NCBI GenBank assembly: GCA_027603945.1
Contig: JADIIU010000011.1
Coordinates: forward strand, 62,001 to 126,000
Direction of reading: 5' to 3'
From: Terramyces sp. JEL0728
Taxonomy: Eukaryota; Chytridiomycota; Chytridiomycetes; Rhizophydiales; Terramycetaceae
DNA: 64,000 nt
Shown here: one piece after another, positions 1-11,876 of the stretch
Numbering within the stretch: position 1 is the stretch's first letter
Layout of the letters: each line of letters opens with the position of its first letter
Made by a program: the position numbers and the translations under genes
Notes under the pieces: model-generated
Told to the model about the DNA's origin: nothing
Database searches by the model: none
The model's input: the letters and a program-made list of their open reading frames with translations, nothing else

Positions 1-635
1 CAAGCAATGTACTGTTACTCGGACAATCGCGGGAGAGAAACCGCACTGGATTTGTATATGACATCTGTTACAGGTGGAATTCACGAAGCGCTGATAGAGA
101 AATCTCCTTCCTATAAAAATTGGAAAGTAAAATATACTTAATTAAAGTTGAATCAACATGAAAAACATTTCATGGAGTTGACAAAAGAAGAATTTCATCA
201 GAATAACAATGCACCGTTGGAATTCTGTTACCTGACTGCCGATTCACCGAATGTAATTGCCGATTTAGATCCAAACACAATTTATATTGTAGGCGGGATT
301 GTGGACAAGAACAGGCACAAAGGACTTTGCTTTCAAGAAGCAGAAAAGTACAAGATTGGGCATGGAAGACTTCCTATTGGAGAATACATAAAGCTGGGCA
401 CCAGAAAAGTACTGACAATCAATCACGGTATTTTAGATTAATTCTAGTTGTCGCGATCATGGGCGAATACGTTAATCACAAAGATTGGAAGGAAGCGTTT
501 CTGAGGATCTTGCCTGCGAGAAAAGGTGCAGCAGCCAAAGAAGATAATAACAACTCAGCTGAAGATCTGCAGAGCTTGTCGGAAGTCGATGATGAAAAAC
601 ACGAAAATTCAGAAAGTGAAATAAAGGAGAAATAA
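1..635 (+). CDS. TRM10: tRNA (guanine-N1)-methyltransferase TRM10 (5' end outside window)
   Basis: SAM-dependent SPOUT methyltransferase that makes m1G9 in tRNAs. About 197 residues of the catalytic domain are visible. Seen directly: the family hallmarks [23 protein letters not shown] and ARLPI-like [21 protein letters not shown]. Reading across two introns, 127-147 (21 nt) and 428-447 (20 nt), restores the family sequence (…SYKNWK/LNQHEK… and …TINH/VVAIMG…DWKEAF). The last roughly 35 residues are acidic and lysine-rich, as in other family members. The start codon lies left of the window. The next gene starts 219 bp downstream on the same strand. Identity is secure from several colinear motifs; target position (G9 versus A9) cannot be read from sequence. 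Confidence 0.93.
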
Positions 636-854
636 ATTACATCCGCAAATATCGCTGTTTTATTACATTAATTCTGTAGGGGCGAATATCCGTTTAGTCT
701 GGCTTAACAATGACAAGCTTCGACAATGTGACGTGTTGATTTGACACTTTTTCAATTTGTAATATACATTTGACTTGCCCCACAAGTAATGTGGAATTCA
801 CAAGAGGATAAAGTAAATCGCACCGTATAACATTAGAAAAATAAAAGCTTCACA

Positions 855-3800
855 ATGAAATTGTTCACAAAGAAAACCTCATCTGTGGAGCCTGAAGGAA
901 ACACCGGAAGCCTGAAAAGAGCAATCACTACAAAGGAAGGAAAGAGAGGGAATGACGACGAAAATGAAATATTGTCCAGTCCATCCGTCCTGTCAAAAGG
1001 AATGGTGTTTGACTTTACCAGCACGGATACAAAAGAACACAAAAAGACACCATCAGCAAATAAATTTGATTCTACTGGTAATATACCAAAGGATTTGGAA
1101 ACATCAAAGTCGCCAAAATCGGTGAGGGCAGCCTCCAAAGATTATTTGGCAATGGACAGCAAACAAGAATCTCAGCTGCCTAATCTGGGGAAAAACAGGA
1201 TGCAGATAGATTCGCCCGCCAATAAAACATACACCCCGCCTCTACCACTGGAGAATGAAGATTCCATATTGGACGATTCAAAAATAGCCGCGACAAAGAG
1301 CAAAATGTTGAAAGGAGTAACAGTGCGGGGATTGGAAAAACTGCAATTCAATACACAGTATGTCAATAAGACAGAGTACTCAGAGAAAATCGCAACTGTT
1401 ATAGACTCGCCAAACACAGCCGAGGAGGGACGGACTGATAGGATTCGTGCATCGATTGGATCTAGCCCGCTTGTGGATAGAGGGCAAGATCCGTTTGCCA
1501 AGAAGGAACTTTCTAATCTCAAAATTCCAATAACGAGTGTGAAAATATTGGAAGATATACCAATCGAGCAATCCTCGGAGATTGACAGCAATACTGGTGA
1601 AGTAAAGAGTAATTCATTCAAAACTTCAGCAAAATCAAAGGATACTGCAGAGAAAATGCAATCTCCAATAGATAAAGCTCCGGCCTCAAATTTTATGCAA
1701 ATTGATATCCCAGCAGCCAAATACAAACCGCCTCCACCACTGGAAGACAATTCATTCGTAATAGAGACAACTTCAAACAAATCATCGCCGGCTGTTGTAA
1801 AAAACAAGGCAAAGGGCATTACAATAAGAGGTATTGAGAAACTACAGTTTGATGTCAGCCAGCCAATTAGTCTGACAGATCCAACTACCTCATCAGCAGA
1901 TACTAAAATATTGCCATCCAAAGCAGCAGTAGACAACAAACGGCAAAGCTTTCCTGTATCAATTGCTGACACAGTTAGCATACCCTCAGCTGGAATTCGT
2001 GAAACTGACCAATTTATATTTGATGAAATTGTTTTGAAAAATAGCAGTATCAAAGAAGACAATTTTGAAACAGATACTTTGGATAAAACACCACTAATAT
2101 CTCCTGTTTGTGGGAAAAATCCGTTCAGCTCGAATTCAGATCTTGGAACCAGCAACTCTACCAATAGTGCAAAGAACTTTCCGACCTCTGCAAGTAACCA
2201 ATTCAACGTTGGCACTTTTGCATCTAAATCATCAATTAATATAATTGGGAATTCAGGTGTCATTTCGCCGAATGCTAGTCAAACTATATTATCGCCAAAA
2301 CCAGAAAATACTACCAGCACCATTACAAAATCGCCAAGTATGCAGAATGCACATTTACAAAAATCACCCAGCAGTCAAAATACTGTCGGAATAAGCAAAT
2401 CGCCAAGTAACCAGATCAATAGCGGAGTTACCAAATCGCCAAGTAACCAGATCAATAGCGGGGTTACCAAATCACCAAGTAACCAAGTAAATGCTATTAT
2501 TACCAAATCACCAAGCAATCCGATTGCAATTAACCTTATCAAATCACCCAGCGTTACAGGTCTCAAAACACCAGAAATCGAACCAGTGGTGAATTCAAAA
2601 CCAACAGATGCAGCAGTGCTGAAAAGAGAAGAGAGCTTCAAGCATCGCAAATCTGTTGGGAGCAGACCTTCGTCTGGAATATTCGACCCTCCAAAGTTCT
2701 CAGACAAGAGCTTTTCTGAAGCATTTAAACCGGCTGCAGGCAGTTCAAACGTTCTCAACACTTCTGCAGAATCACAGGATACACGTTTGGCGATATCAGT
2801 TGTAGATTTGGATACCAGGAAACAGTCGATTACTTCAGCTTTATCGAGCCATCCAAGCACTGCCAATTCAAGCCGAAACTCTGTTGGGCCAGAATCAGCA
2901 AGAAGTATCAAGAATTTCCAAATGCAGATCGACAAGCCGAAAATGGCCCTCTACCCACCTCCCCTTATTGAAGAGGAATCTACTCCTGAAGACGGCAAAA
3001 ACAAAGCCCCAGACTTTAAAATGAAAGGAATAACCGTAAGAGGGCTGGAGAACTTTCATGTGGATACCAAGCTTGCAGTCAAGTCAAGCTCAGAGTCGGA
3101 ACTTAAAGCAATGTCGCCCGCTATCAAATCATCTTCAAGCGAGGATGAAGAAGGACAGACTCTGGGGAAACAAAAGAAAAAAAGTAAACCTTCACTTGCA
3201 AAGATACCAATTGTTACTGCACCACCTCCGGAATTGGTGAGGGAAAACTCTGACGGTCCAAGAACTGCCTTGATTTCTGAAATACCAAATCCATTTTCGG
3301 ATAGCCACACTGGACAAGATGCGACTGAAGGTTCCTCTACTTTATCACCTCAACAGAATCGGGTAAAGAAGCCTGCTAAAGAACGACGAAACAGCAAAGT
3401 TGCGCAATATATTGCAGAATTAAAAATTGACACCATTGAAGAAAAACCTGAAATGGAAAAGTCGAAATCCAACATTGCTGCTTGGCTAGATGGTACAATT
3501 GCTGAAGTGAAAGAATCCAAAGCCAGTTTGGCAAGCCCTAGATCAAATCCAGACTTTAACAAATCATGTGGTAATTCAGCATTAATATCAGGAGAATTAT
3601 CCTATTTGCTGCCCAAATTTATGTCTGGTGTGAGAGTTGCATTTGATAATTCAATATCCAAAGATACGAAAAGGCTACTATCGAGGCATTTAATAGCATA
3701 TGACGGGTAAAGTGTCCTAATAGTAGCGAAGTTCATGAAAAAATCAGTGAAAATACCACTCACTATTGCAGCGCAGATGTAAAGAAGAATTTGGATATTC

Positions 3801-3910
3801 TACTAAACTTCCCGGCAATACTACTGGTAGATTCAAGGTGGATTCTGCATTGTCATAGAAATCAAACCAGGATACCGGAATCCAAAGACTTTACTGCTAA
3901 TCATATTTAA
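855..3910 (+). CDS. Large disordered protein with C-terminal XRCC1-like BRCT domain and three novel internal repeats
   Basis: About 1011 residues. The first ~900 are Ser/Pro/Lys-rich and look disordered. They contain three spaced copies of an unrecognised module starting near residues 116, 281 and 690: MQID-x-P, then a Pro-Pro stretch and acidic run, then KG(I/V)T(V/I)RG(L/I)E. A run of 12-residue KSPSNQ repeats lies near residue 515. The C-terminus reads like a BRCT domain, closest in my judgement to the second XRCC1 BRCT: LLPKFMSGVRVAF, then RHLIAYDGEVHEKIS, then the diagnostic Trp in VDSRWILHC. The BRCT is completed only by removing intron 3707-3726; without it the frame stops at 3710. A weak TATA-like TATAAC lies at 826-831, 24-29 bp before the ATG. 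BRCT proteins of this type act as scaffolds in single-strand-break repair; that role is inferred here. No N-terminal XRCC1 domain is present, so orthology is uncertain. Confidence 0.7.
2397..2504 (+). repeat. 36-bp tandem repeat encoding KSPSNQINSGVT units
   Basis: Two nearly identical 36-bp units (2397-2432, 2433-2468) and a diverged third lie inside the BRCT protein gene. The flanking codons carry further KSPS/TKSPS copies. Each unit offers a Ser-Pro site, a possible target of proline-directed kinases. Confidence 0.85.
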
Positions 3911-3952
3911 ACTTATAATAAATTGTAATTAGAATATTTTTGACGCGTTTGA

Positions 3953-5551
3953 ATGACTTCGAGGTCAGTCTTGAATATGCGCCAAACTCAAAGTACAGCT
4001 GCATTAACCAAGCACGCAAACCAAACAATCAGAATCAGCAATCTGAATATATTAGGAATTTGCAACAGCAAATATATCTCTTGGAGTTGGAAACCAGATA
4101 TATGTATACGATTCTCATTATAGGAAAGCGGGGAAGAAGGACAAGGGTGGTCTGTATCGCCCAAAATCATTACAAGGAATGCCGTCCAAATCTCAATTGC
4201 TGTATTCCAGTCCTTCACTTTTTGGGTCGACAAAGGCCCTCAATACTCAAGAACAGGGTTTAGAACCGGAAGAAATAGACGACGAAGACGAGGTAATAGA
4301 CTCCAATGGTAGGAGAGAGAAGCCATGATAAAAGAAATGAAGATCAAAGAAGAAAATCTAAAGAACGACTTTGAAACTGTCAAAAAAGAACACAGTGAGC
4401 TGTTGGAAGAAATCCGTCAGTTAAAAGGTATGGTCTGGGCTTATTTCAAGAGCGCTACACATTAGCAAAAGATTCTCTGAATGGGGAAATAATTGCGACG
4501 AAACAAAAGTTTGACGCAGCAGCCGCGCAAGTAGCGCATTTGAGTCTGTCTTGTGAAAGAATCTTGCAAGAAAAAGAACAGCTTCACCAAACTAATTTGA
4601 ATTTGCAATGTGAATCAAACTCTTTAAGACAAAAAGTAACCACCGTTGACATAGATTGATGAGCAACTCGCAATCCACACCCATATTGAATCGTCAATTC
4701 AAAAATCGCAAGCATTGCGCTCTCAAGATGCCCAAAGAATTAAAGAGTTGGAACAAAAGCTCGATGTACTGCATGTGGAGACTTTTACAAAACAAATTGC
4801 AGATTTACAAACCAAGGTGTCTCGCTTAACTGCTGATTTAAAGTCTGAATCGATAGAGAAGCAAGCATTGATTGGTCAACAAACCCAATTGAAGGAAGCA
4901 ATGAAAGTTGCGGTTCAAAGATCATCGAGTCTGGAGCAAGAAGTAGATTCTCTCAAACTATTAGTTGATGGAGAAGCCAAAGGCAGCTTATCAAACCGCA
5001 AAAAATCAGATGCAGCCATAAGAGAAGAGCAAGAAAGAATAGAATATATCGCCCAGATGGAAAGTCAGGTAAAGATGTTGAAAATTGCTGTTGAAACAAA
5101 GGATGCAAATACAGAGACTCTATATCAAAAGGTGGGTTGCATTAATTTTAGATCAAGGCCGCAGAACTTACCGCATTGAAACGTATCCGGTAGCTAATAG
5201 TAGATACGGAACAGTACATAGCTACCAAAGAGAAGCATGACCTATTGGAGCAGATTAGCATGAGGAGAGCACATGATATCATCCAGTTAGGGCAAGATAA
5301 AAGGTACCAGATGCTGATATAGCGCATTACAAGACGAGTTGGCAGAATGTAAAAATGCGATGGATAGAAAGGACCAAAAGATCAAATCCCTGTCTAATGA
5401 AAATAAGAATTTGCAAGAAAGACTTGTGCAGCTGGAAGCAGAGTCTTCAAAATGGAACGAGTTTGCAAACATTGTCGATCAAGTCGAGTCTTCAGGTGCA
5501 AATTATCTAGCAATGATGCAGGGAGTTAAATCCAAATTGGGGAGGGTGTAA
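3953..5551 (+). CDS. Long coiled-coil protein, probably cytoskeletal or ciliary
   Basis: About 479 residues assembled from nine exons. Introns: 3993-4012, 4104-4123, 4293-4312, 4428-4450, 4636-4654, 5132-5151, 5183-5200 (or -5203) and 5304-5322. After a basic N-terminus comes the motif SEYIRNLQQQIYLLELETRY, then a linker and about 330 residues of almost continuous heptad-type coiled coil (for example RIKELEQKLDVLHVET and LSNENKNLQERLVQLEAES). No enzyme domain is seen. The N-terminal motif looks like those in flagellar or basal-body coiled-coil proteins, but I cannot name the family; that assignment is inference, helped by the axonemal gene at 57 kb. Its stop codon is only 16 bp from the convergent acyl-CoA ligase stop. 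The exact 3' splice site of the seventh intron is ambiguous because both choices keep the frame. Confidence 0.7.
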
Positions 5552-5567
5552 CAAAGGTTTATTCTGG

Positions 5568-7248
5568 TTATAATTTTGCCAAGTTTTTCTTGTCCATATC
5601 TCTCAAAATCCTTCTCAAGATCTTTCCAGCCGCGCTTTTTGGAATTTCATTGATAAATTCAACACCGCCTCTCAACCATTTGTGGTAGCTTGTTTTTGAT
5701 TCAATGTACTGTTGAATTTCCAATTCTGTCGCCTTTGCCCCAGGTTTTAGGACTACATAAGCCTTTGGGATTTCACCAGCAGCAGCATCTGGACGAGGAA
5801 TAACAGCAGCATCTGCAATTGCAGGATGTCCCAACAGATACGATTCAAGTTCTGCAGGAACGACTTGCAAACCTTTGTATTTAATGAGTTCCTTGATACG
5901 ATCAACAATGAAAAAGTAACCATCCTTGTTGACTCTTGCAACATCGCCAGTGTGCAGCCAACCGTTAATAATTGTTTCTTTTGTTGCTTTTTGATTGTTC
6001 AGATATCCTTTCATGATATTTGCTCCGCGAAGACACAATTCTCCTTCTTGGTCATACCCTAATTCTTTGCCATCAGGATCAATCAATTTAGCCTGAACAC
6101 TAGGAGCTAAAATACCGATGCTTCCAGGAACAATTTTTTCCATTGGGTTTGAGTGAGTCAATGGAGATGTTTCAGTCATACCATAGCCTAAAATTAAAAT
6201 AACCAACCTTGTTTAATAGGAATGCCCAGTCTCTTGGTGAATTCTGCAGAAACTTCGTTTCCTAGCGGTGCCGCACCACTCATAGCGAATTTGACAGTCG
6301 ATAGGTTGAATTTGGACACGATAGGATGCTTAGCCATGCCGATTGCGATTGGTGGGACGATAAACAGGATGGTGACTTTGTAAGTTTGAATCATCCCCAA
6401 GAAAGCTGGCAAATCAAATTTGGATTGAACAACGATAGTGGTGCCTCTCCAAATAGCAAAATGAAGGAAAATATTCAAAGCATAAATGTGATAGAACGGC
6501 AGTACACCGATTGTTACATCATTCCCGTCCATCTTTTCAAAAGCAGTCAATTGATGAACATTGGAAACAAGATTGTCGTGGGTAGTCATTACACCCTTGG
6601 AGCGGCCTACAATTAACTATAAATACCAGTTGTACCAGAGGAGTAGCAGAGATAGGCTGTATCTTCCTTCAGCTGACGCTCTGTGAATTTTACAGTTGGC
6701 AAACTGCCGACTTTTGTAGAACCCAACGCAGCCAATTCATCAATAGACAAGTGAGAATCAATTTTTTTCAATCCAAATACAAATACTCTAGATTTTGGAA
6801 TTTTTGATTGAGATCCAGCTTCAAGCGCATTTGCCAAAACTGAATCATGACTGAAAATATATTTTGCACCTGAATCTTGGAGTTGATAGGCGAATTCAGA
6901 AGCCAGATAGTTTGGATTTGCTGTAGTGACGACAGCCCCAAGTCTAATCGCAGCATAGAGGACAACTGGATATTGAATGTGATTTGGAGCGTAAATTGCA
7001 ATAACATCTCCTCTCTTGACGCCAATTGAGTGCAGATATGCAGCTAATGAGGTAATTTTGGTCAAGAGTTGGCCATATGTGTAAGTTTCATTGGTAATAC
7101 CGTCGATTAATGCGGGTCTGTTGATCCTGTCGTCTGGGAGTTTACCATCAAAAAACACTGTGGAAAATGTATCCTTGAATTGATAGCGGATTGGAGGAAA
7201 TGAGGAATTAAAAATCATGCTGATATTTTGGAAAAATAACCCAGTCAT
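5568..7248 (-). CDS. 4-coumarate-CoA ligase-like / acyl-CoA ligase with peroxisomal signal
   Basis: ATP-dependent acid-CoA ligase of the adenylate-forming family, about 546 residues, normal length. Motifs in order: P-loop YSSGTTGRSKGV, YGMTETSP, the GWLHTGD motif, DRIKELIKYKGLQVVP hinge, and PKSAAGKILRR containing the catalytic Lys. The P-loop and the YGMTET motif are each interrupted by a 20-nt intron (6607-6626 and 6188-6207); splicing restores both exactly. The protein ends in AKL, a PTS1-like tripeptide, so a peroxisomal location is likely, as for plant and insect relatives. Substrate (fatty acid, coumarate-like or luciferin-like) cannot be decided. It lies 67 bp upstream of nothing shared; NUP82 follows on the same strand. 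Confidence 0.92.
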
Positions 7249-7315
7249 TTTATCATGTGGAGGCGCAGATAAGCCTTTTGGCCGAACGGAATAATTATGG
7301 GCAATTATTTATTTA

Positions 7316-9554
7316 TTATTCAAGAGGGTGCTTTGTTTCGACAGCTTTCAAATCAATGTTTAGCTTCTTCATCAAATCGTCCAGTTCCACCAACTCTTTG
7401 TATTCGAGCGAAAGATTCGCTTTTACATCTCGAATCTGCCTTTCGCCCAAAATTTCGGCTGGTGGAGGTTGGAGAATCTGCAATTCAACTTTTAGTTCAT
7501 CAGTGCGGGCTTGATACTTTTGTTACAGCAATATTACCTGCTTGTGTTTTGGAAGATATATTTGGGAATACGTCTGCCAAAGATGTTGAAGGCTGTTGAT
7601 CCAAGATATTTCAGCAGCAGAGAGTTCCAACTGCGTTAAATCAAAGAGAAGTTCAATTATTGTGGCCATTCTTTGATGCTGTTTTTCAAACTTTTGCTCT
7701 ATTGCTTCTTGTCTCTGTTTGTAGCTGCCAATACTAGCGGATATCCTTGCCAATGTTTCTTTGGAACTTTCAATAACTGTATCGTGGTTTTTGCTTTCTT
7801 GTTCCAGGGAAAACGTCCTGATATTAGGATAAAGTACCATTCGCGCAAATCACTGTATGCATCAAACATTTTTTGAATATTCTGCCTGGTTTGTTCGGCA
7901 CGCTTTGTGTAGTCTTTTACAGTCTTTTCGGAAACAAATTCAGGGTAAGCCGCAGACTTTGTTGTTAATTTTGTAGCAAGAGGAATATCATCGATGTTTG
8001 GCGTTTTTTGTTTGATTACACTTGTCAGGGTTTTTAATTGGCTTTTAGGAGGGCTTACAGGATCATATATGCTGAAGATTGTATCAATAATTAACCCTCC
8101 TTTTGACGGAAGACACAAAAACGATGGCCCCAGTGCCAAAGTCCCAATCAGCCCCAGCCCATTGATATAGCTACGGTTAAAATAAGGTACTCTTTCTGAG
8201 TATCTACGAGTCTCCTTATTTTACACAACGCATTTTCTGTTTTAATCTGTTCTGCCTTTTCCGGATCGTTCAAGTATTTTTTCAATTGTAGTTGTACTTG
8301 GCATAATTGTTTGTTGCTCTTTACGAAAACACTGTCTGGTACTGCCGGATTATAGTGCAAGACCATTGGTGTTGATTCACCGGGTTTAAATAGGGATAAT
8401 GATTCGTGAACAAACAGAATTGGCGGCTCCTCCAATTGATTCTGGTTAGCATATAATTACATCTTCAATTTTCCAAATCGGTTTTGGCAATTCAGTGATA
8501 ATTCCAGTAATTAATTCTCCAGATTCATAGGTTGCAACAACTATCGGGCAAAGATCAGTGGACAGGACAAGGATATCTGAAGATGCGCCAAATGACGACA
8601 AAAATTCGGAATCTGGTTTGATCAACCACGGAGAGGTTCTTGCCAAGTCAACTTCTGGTATAGGTCGCTCCAACGGGTTTCCATCACATATTAGATCTAG
8701 CATACCTCTTGCGTTTTCCAATAGTTCGTTGAGCCACCTATGTGTCCAATAATATTGTATCTCTTGTTTTACGTCCGTTTCCTTTTCCCAGTCCAAAACT
8801 GTCTTGTCAAATGTCGCCTTGATCCATTCAAGCGGAATATTGGTGCTGTTGGGCAAGACTGGTGTAACTGAAACTAAATCTCCAGATTTAAGCATTGCGT
8901 AAACAGTTAAACATGTCCATCCACAGTTTGGCGACGAGTATTCTCCAATCGTAAAGGTGGTTGTTTCAAACTCATCCAGATTGGCACCAAACACTGTTCC
9001 TTTCGATTGGAAATGTTCAATGAAATGAAACGTTTGTTCAGGATTTTGCGTATCCTTTGCAACATCAAACAGATACAGTATTCCACTAGATACCAGTACT
9101 AGCAAATGAGAATAGGTAGCTGAAAATGGATGCCACATTATCTTTACAATTTCTGATGATGAGAGGTAAGTTGACCCAATCTCAAAATTCCTGCGTTAAA
9201 TAAACCATACTCGCAAATTAATTCCTGTTTTTCTGGTCTAGCAAGCGGTATCACCGAGACAACCAAATGATTCTTGTCTGCAATTGCCAATAATCTCCCT
9301 TGTTCGTTGATCACCAAATCGTTTATTTCAAAATCAACCCGATTGGTGGCCAACCCTTTAAAATCGGCTTTAGCACCATCAATCAGCGTCCGTTTCCACT
9401 GTAACAAATTGAATAACCGAATCTCTTTTTTGCAAGCAATAAACACCTCCCCGTCCTTTTCCTGGATCAAATTTCGCTTATATTTATTCTGTGAAAATCC
9501 TTGGAGAGCTGGATGCTCTTGAATTGTATCCATCCACGGCTCGATATATCCCAT
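7316..9554 (-). CDS. NUP82: Nucleoporin NUP82/NUP88
   Basis: About 712 residues. The N-terminal half is a beta-propeller with the family signatures VDFEINDLVINEQGRLLAIADKNHLVV, EIVKIMWHPFSATYSHLLVLVSSG and SDILVLSTDLCPIVVATYESGEL. The C-terminal third is coiled coil, as in Nup82/NUP88, where it binds the Nup159/Nup214 and Nsp1/Nup62 partners on the cytoplasmic face of the pore. Five introns on the plus-strand map: 9191-9210, 8442-8460, 8171-8190, 7818-7837 and 7517-7537. I start it at ATG 9554 (MGYIEPWMD) rather than a further-upstream TTG. The divergent NSUN5 ATG is only 31 bp away. Confidence 0.85.
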
Positions 9555-9585
9555 TGAGATTGGTTTTGTACTTGACAAAAAAATT
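9555..9585. promoter_or_regulatory. 31-bp divergent intergenic region between NUP82 and NSUN5
   Basis: Only 31 bp separate the two divergent start codons. There is no TATA box. Any core promoter elements must overlap the coding sequences or be bidirectional. Confidence 0.6.
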
Positions 9586-10920
9586 ATGGGGAATTCATTT
9601 TATGATGTTGCAGCCAAGATTATACAGAAATTATCCGAACAAAAAGGGACAATAAAGTCATTGGTCATGGCTGAGAAGACTACAGACAAGAAGTTACTAT
9701 ACGCCATTATATGCGAGACGTTAAAGTACAGAATTGTTATTGAGGAAATAATGGAGAAATCTGGAGTAGTGAAGCAAGAGAAAAAGCTGGGGAAATATCT
9801 ATTGACTGTATTAATATACGATTTGCTCTTTGGAAAAGGAAGAATTACTGGGCCTTACAAGGAGAAAATCCTCAGACATAAAACACGGTTGAATGCGGAA
9901 TTGGTAAAGGTTAAAATCAAAAGAGGATGCAAGGACAATAAGGACTTGATCCCGGAACATATCAGGAATGCAATTGTTATTCCACGGTACGTGCGAGTCA
10001 ATACGATAAAAATATCTGTCCCAGAAGCAATTAAACATTTTGAAAAGAAGGGATTTAAAATGTCTGATTCATCTATACTAGACGCAGAAACTTGGCCGTA
10101 ATTATTTGTTAATTCAGCCAAAATGAAATGTGCAAAGACAAACACCTCCCGGAATTGCTGATATTACCACCATCTGCGGATTTGCATGACGACGAGCTGT
10201 TACTGAATGGAAAGGTGGTGCTTCAGGACAAAGCATCGTGCTTCCCTGCCTTTATCTTGTCCCCTCCAGTCAACTCTGTTGTTATTGATGGATGTATGCG
10301 AATCTAATATTAGGCGCAGCCCCAGGAAACAAAACTTCTCATTTATCAGCTATTATGAAAAATACTGGCAAAATTACAGCATTTGACATGGATAGAAAGC
10401 GATTGGATACCCTTGAGAGGTTGACAGGAAGAGCCGGTTGTACTAATATCAAAGCTGTCCATGGCAGTTTTCTTGATGCAAAGCCAAAAGACTATGCGAA
10501 TGTGGAATATATCCTGCTGGACCCTAGTTGTAGCGGGTCAGGTATTGTGGGCAGAATGGATCACTTGGTGCAAGATTTTGAAGAAAATGAGACTGAAGAT
10601 GCGCAGGATAGAGTTAATTCTTTGGCAGAGTTCCAAAAGCATGTGCTATTACATGCCTTCTCATTCCCAAAAGTACAGCGCGTAGTATACTCTACATGTT
10701 CCAAACATAAAGAGGAAAATGAGATGGTAGTAGAACATGTACTTGCCAAAAACAAAAAATTCAGGCTTGTCGATAACGTATTTAGTACTTGGACTAGACG
10801 CGGTTTGGAAGAATTCCAGTGCGGTAAACCAACGCTAATTTAGGGCCAAAGGTTATCAGGACTGAGCCAGAAATAGATCATACTATCGGGTTCTTTGTCG
10901 CACTCTTTGAACGTAAATAA
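9586..10920 (+). CDS. NSUN5: 25S/28S rRNA (cytosine-C5)-methyltransferase NSUN5/Rcm1
   Basis: NOP2/Sun-family RNA m5C methyltransferase, about 424 residues, which methylates large-subunit rRNA in the nucleolus. Visible: the N-terminal helical region typical of NSUN5 (AAKIIQKLSEQKGTIKSL, KTRLNAELVKVKIKRG), SAM motif I IDGCAAPGNKTSHLSA near residue 228, the DPSCSGSG motif near 299, and the second catalytic cysteine in YSTCSKHKEENE near 356. Introns 10098-10117, 10294-10313 and 10824-10843 are each 20 nt; the second falls inside motif I. The stop codon lies 5 bp from the stop codon of the convergent small membrane protein. Confidence 0.93.
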
Positions 10921-10925
10921 AGTTA

Positions 10926-11084
10926 CTATTTTATTAACGAATGTACTATTGAAGGTGAATTTTGGTTGATTGCCAATAAGATCACCAAGACGCAGATCGC
11001 GATGAATAACACGAATAACTGAAAGTAAATGACTTTCGACTTTTGTTTAATTTCGTACTGCTCCACAAATAATCCCTTTTCCAT
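10926..11084 (-). CDS. Small single-pass membrane protein (52 aa)
   Basis: An uninterrupted 52-residue frame: a charged N-terminus (MEKGLFVEQYEIKQKSK), one strongly hydrophobic segment (YFQLFVLFIAICVLVILLAI, about residues 20-40) and a short polar tail. I do not recognise the family. Support for a real gene is a TATATAAA box 24-31 bp before the ATG, the same spacing as at other genes here, and the convergent stop of NSUN5 only 5 bp away. An out-of-frame ATG lies 5 nt upstream. Confidence 0.6.
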   Translation of the reverse strand: MEKGLFVEQYEIKQKSKVIYFQLFVLFIAICVLVILLAINQNSPSIVHSLIK

Positions 11085-11107
11085 TGCATGCTGGGGTTTA
11101 TTTTAGG

Positions 11108-11115
11108 TTTATATA
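11108..11115 (-). promoter_or_regulatory. TATA box of the 52-aa membrane protein gene
   Basis: TATATAAA on the minus strand, 24-31 bp upstream of the ATG at 11084. Confidence 0.6.
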
Positions 11116-11185
11116 GCAGTCGGTGCGCAATATATTAAAATATTTAATATTAAATTAATACAGGGATTTATTTTTGAAAGGTCTA

Positions 11186-11491
11186 CTACGCTGGTAGACT
11201 TGCCTTTAACGAGTTTATGGTCGACTGAAGTTCTTGTGCTTTTACTTTATGCTGGCCGGCGGTTTGTTCTGCAACTGCGAGCGCTTCTTTGAGTTGCTGA
11301 TTAGTTTGATAAATTAGTAATATTTGTTGTTGGTATAGTCTTAGTTGTTCATCCAAATCATCATCGTCAAAATCATTGTCAAAATGATCTGAATCTGGAT
11401 AGTCTTCATCGCTGAAACAAAGTGGCTCCTAATATCAATAGGTAGGAACCTCATCTCCTAATTCTGCCAGTGTAATTTCCTCGAGAGGCAT
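11186..11491 (-). CDS. Small acidic coiled-coil protein (94 aa)
   Basis: Two exons split by a 21-nt intron (11429-11449) that contains an in-frame TGA. The product begins MPLEEITLAELGDE, continues through an Asp-rich stretch (DHFDNDFDDDDLDEQ) and ends in a predicted helix or coiled coil (LRLYQQQILLIYQTNQQLKE and following). I do not recognise it. A TATAAAT box 26-32 bp before the ATG and the correctly spliced frame make it credible. Confidence 0.6.
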
Positions 11492-11876
11492 CCAATTTTT
11501 CGACGGTAATTGCGGAATTTATACCGTTTTGTTTCCTACTATGGTCACGTGCAACCAGATGCAAAGTCAAAATGAGTAATAGAAAGGCATTTTACACAAT
11601 TGTGAACAAAGATATGATTAGCTTGCACCAACGCGATATTTTTCAATGACAGCCTTAGGATTCCGTTGACTTCCGCATCTTTTTCAAAAACACTTTTCTG
11701 GCACTTTCAAATCGCTCATGGGCCATTCAATAAATGGTTGGAATCATGCTAAACCCAAAGCCCTGCTACTAATGTATTGGCCCACGTTACTGCCATGCTG
11801 AAAATGGAAAAAAGTAAAGCTGCAGACTGTAATTTTTCCTCTTTCTTTTTCCATATTATTTATTACTACACAACAC
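11492..11876. other. Intergenic region between divergent genes (385 bp)
   Basis: Holds the promoter of the 94-aa gene and that of FOL1. On the minus strand around 11770-11860 there is a short hydrophobic open segment (SAALLFSIFSMAVTWANTL) and another short frame near 11660-11740. I could not join them with introns of the local type, so no gene is called. Confidence 0.4.
11517..11523 (-). promoter_or_regulatory. TATA box of the 94-aa coiled-coil gene
   Basis: TATAAAT on the minus strand, 26-32 bp upstream of the ATG at 11491. Confidence 0.6.

Noticed and set aside
1172..2263. 363-codon antisense open frame
   Set aside because: It is the mirror of the Ser/Pro-rich coding frame on the plus strand; no domain, no promoter, no plausible start.
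3707..3726. 17-nt intron ending at 3723 in the BRCT gene
   Set aside because: The next AG three bases on gives a 20-nt intron, keeps the frame and fits the BRCT pattern (DGEVHEKI) better.
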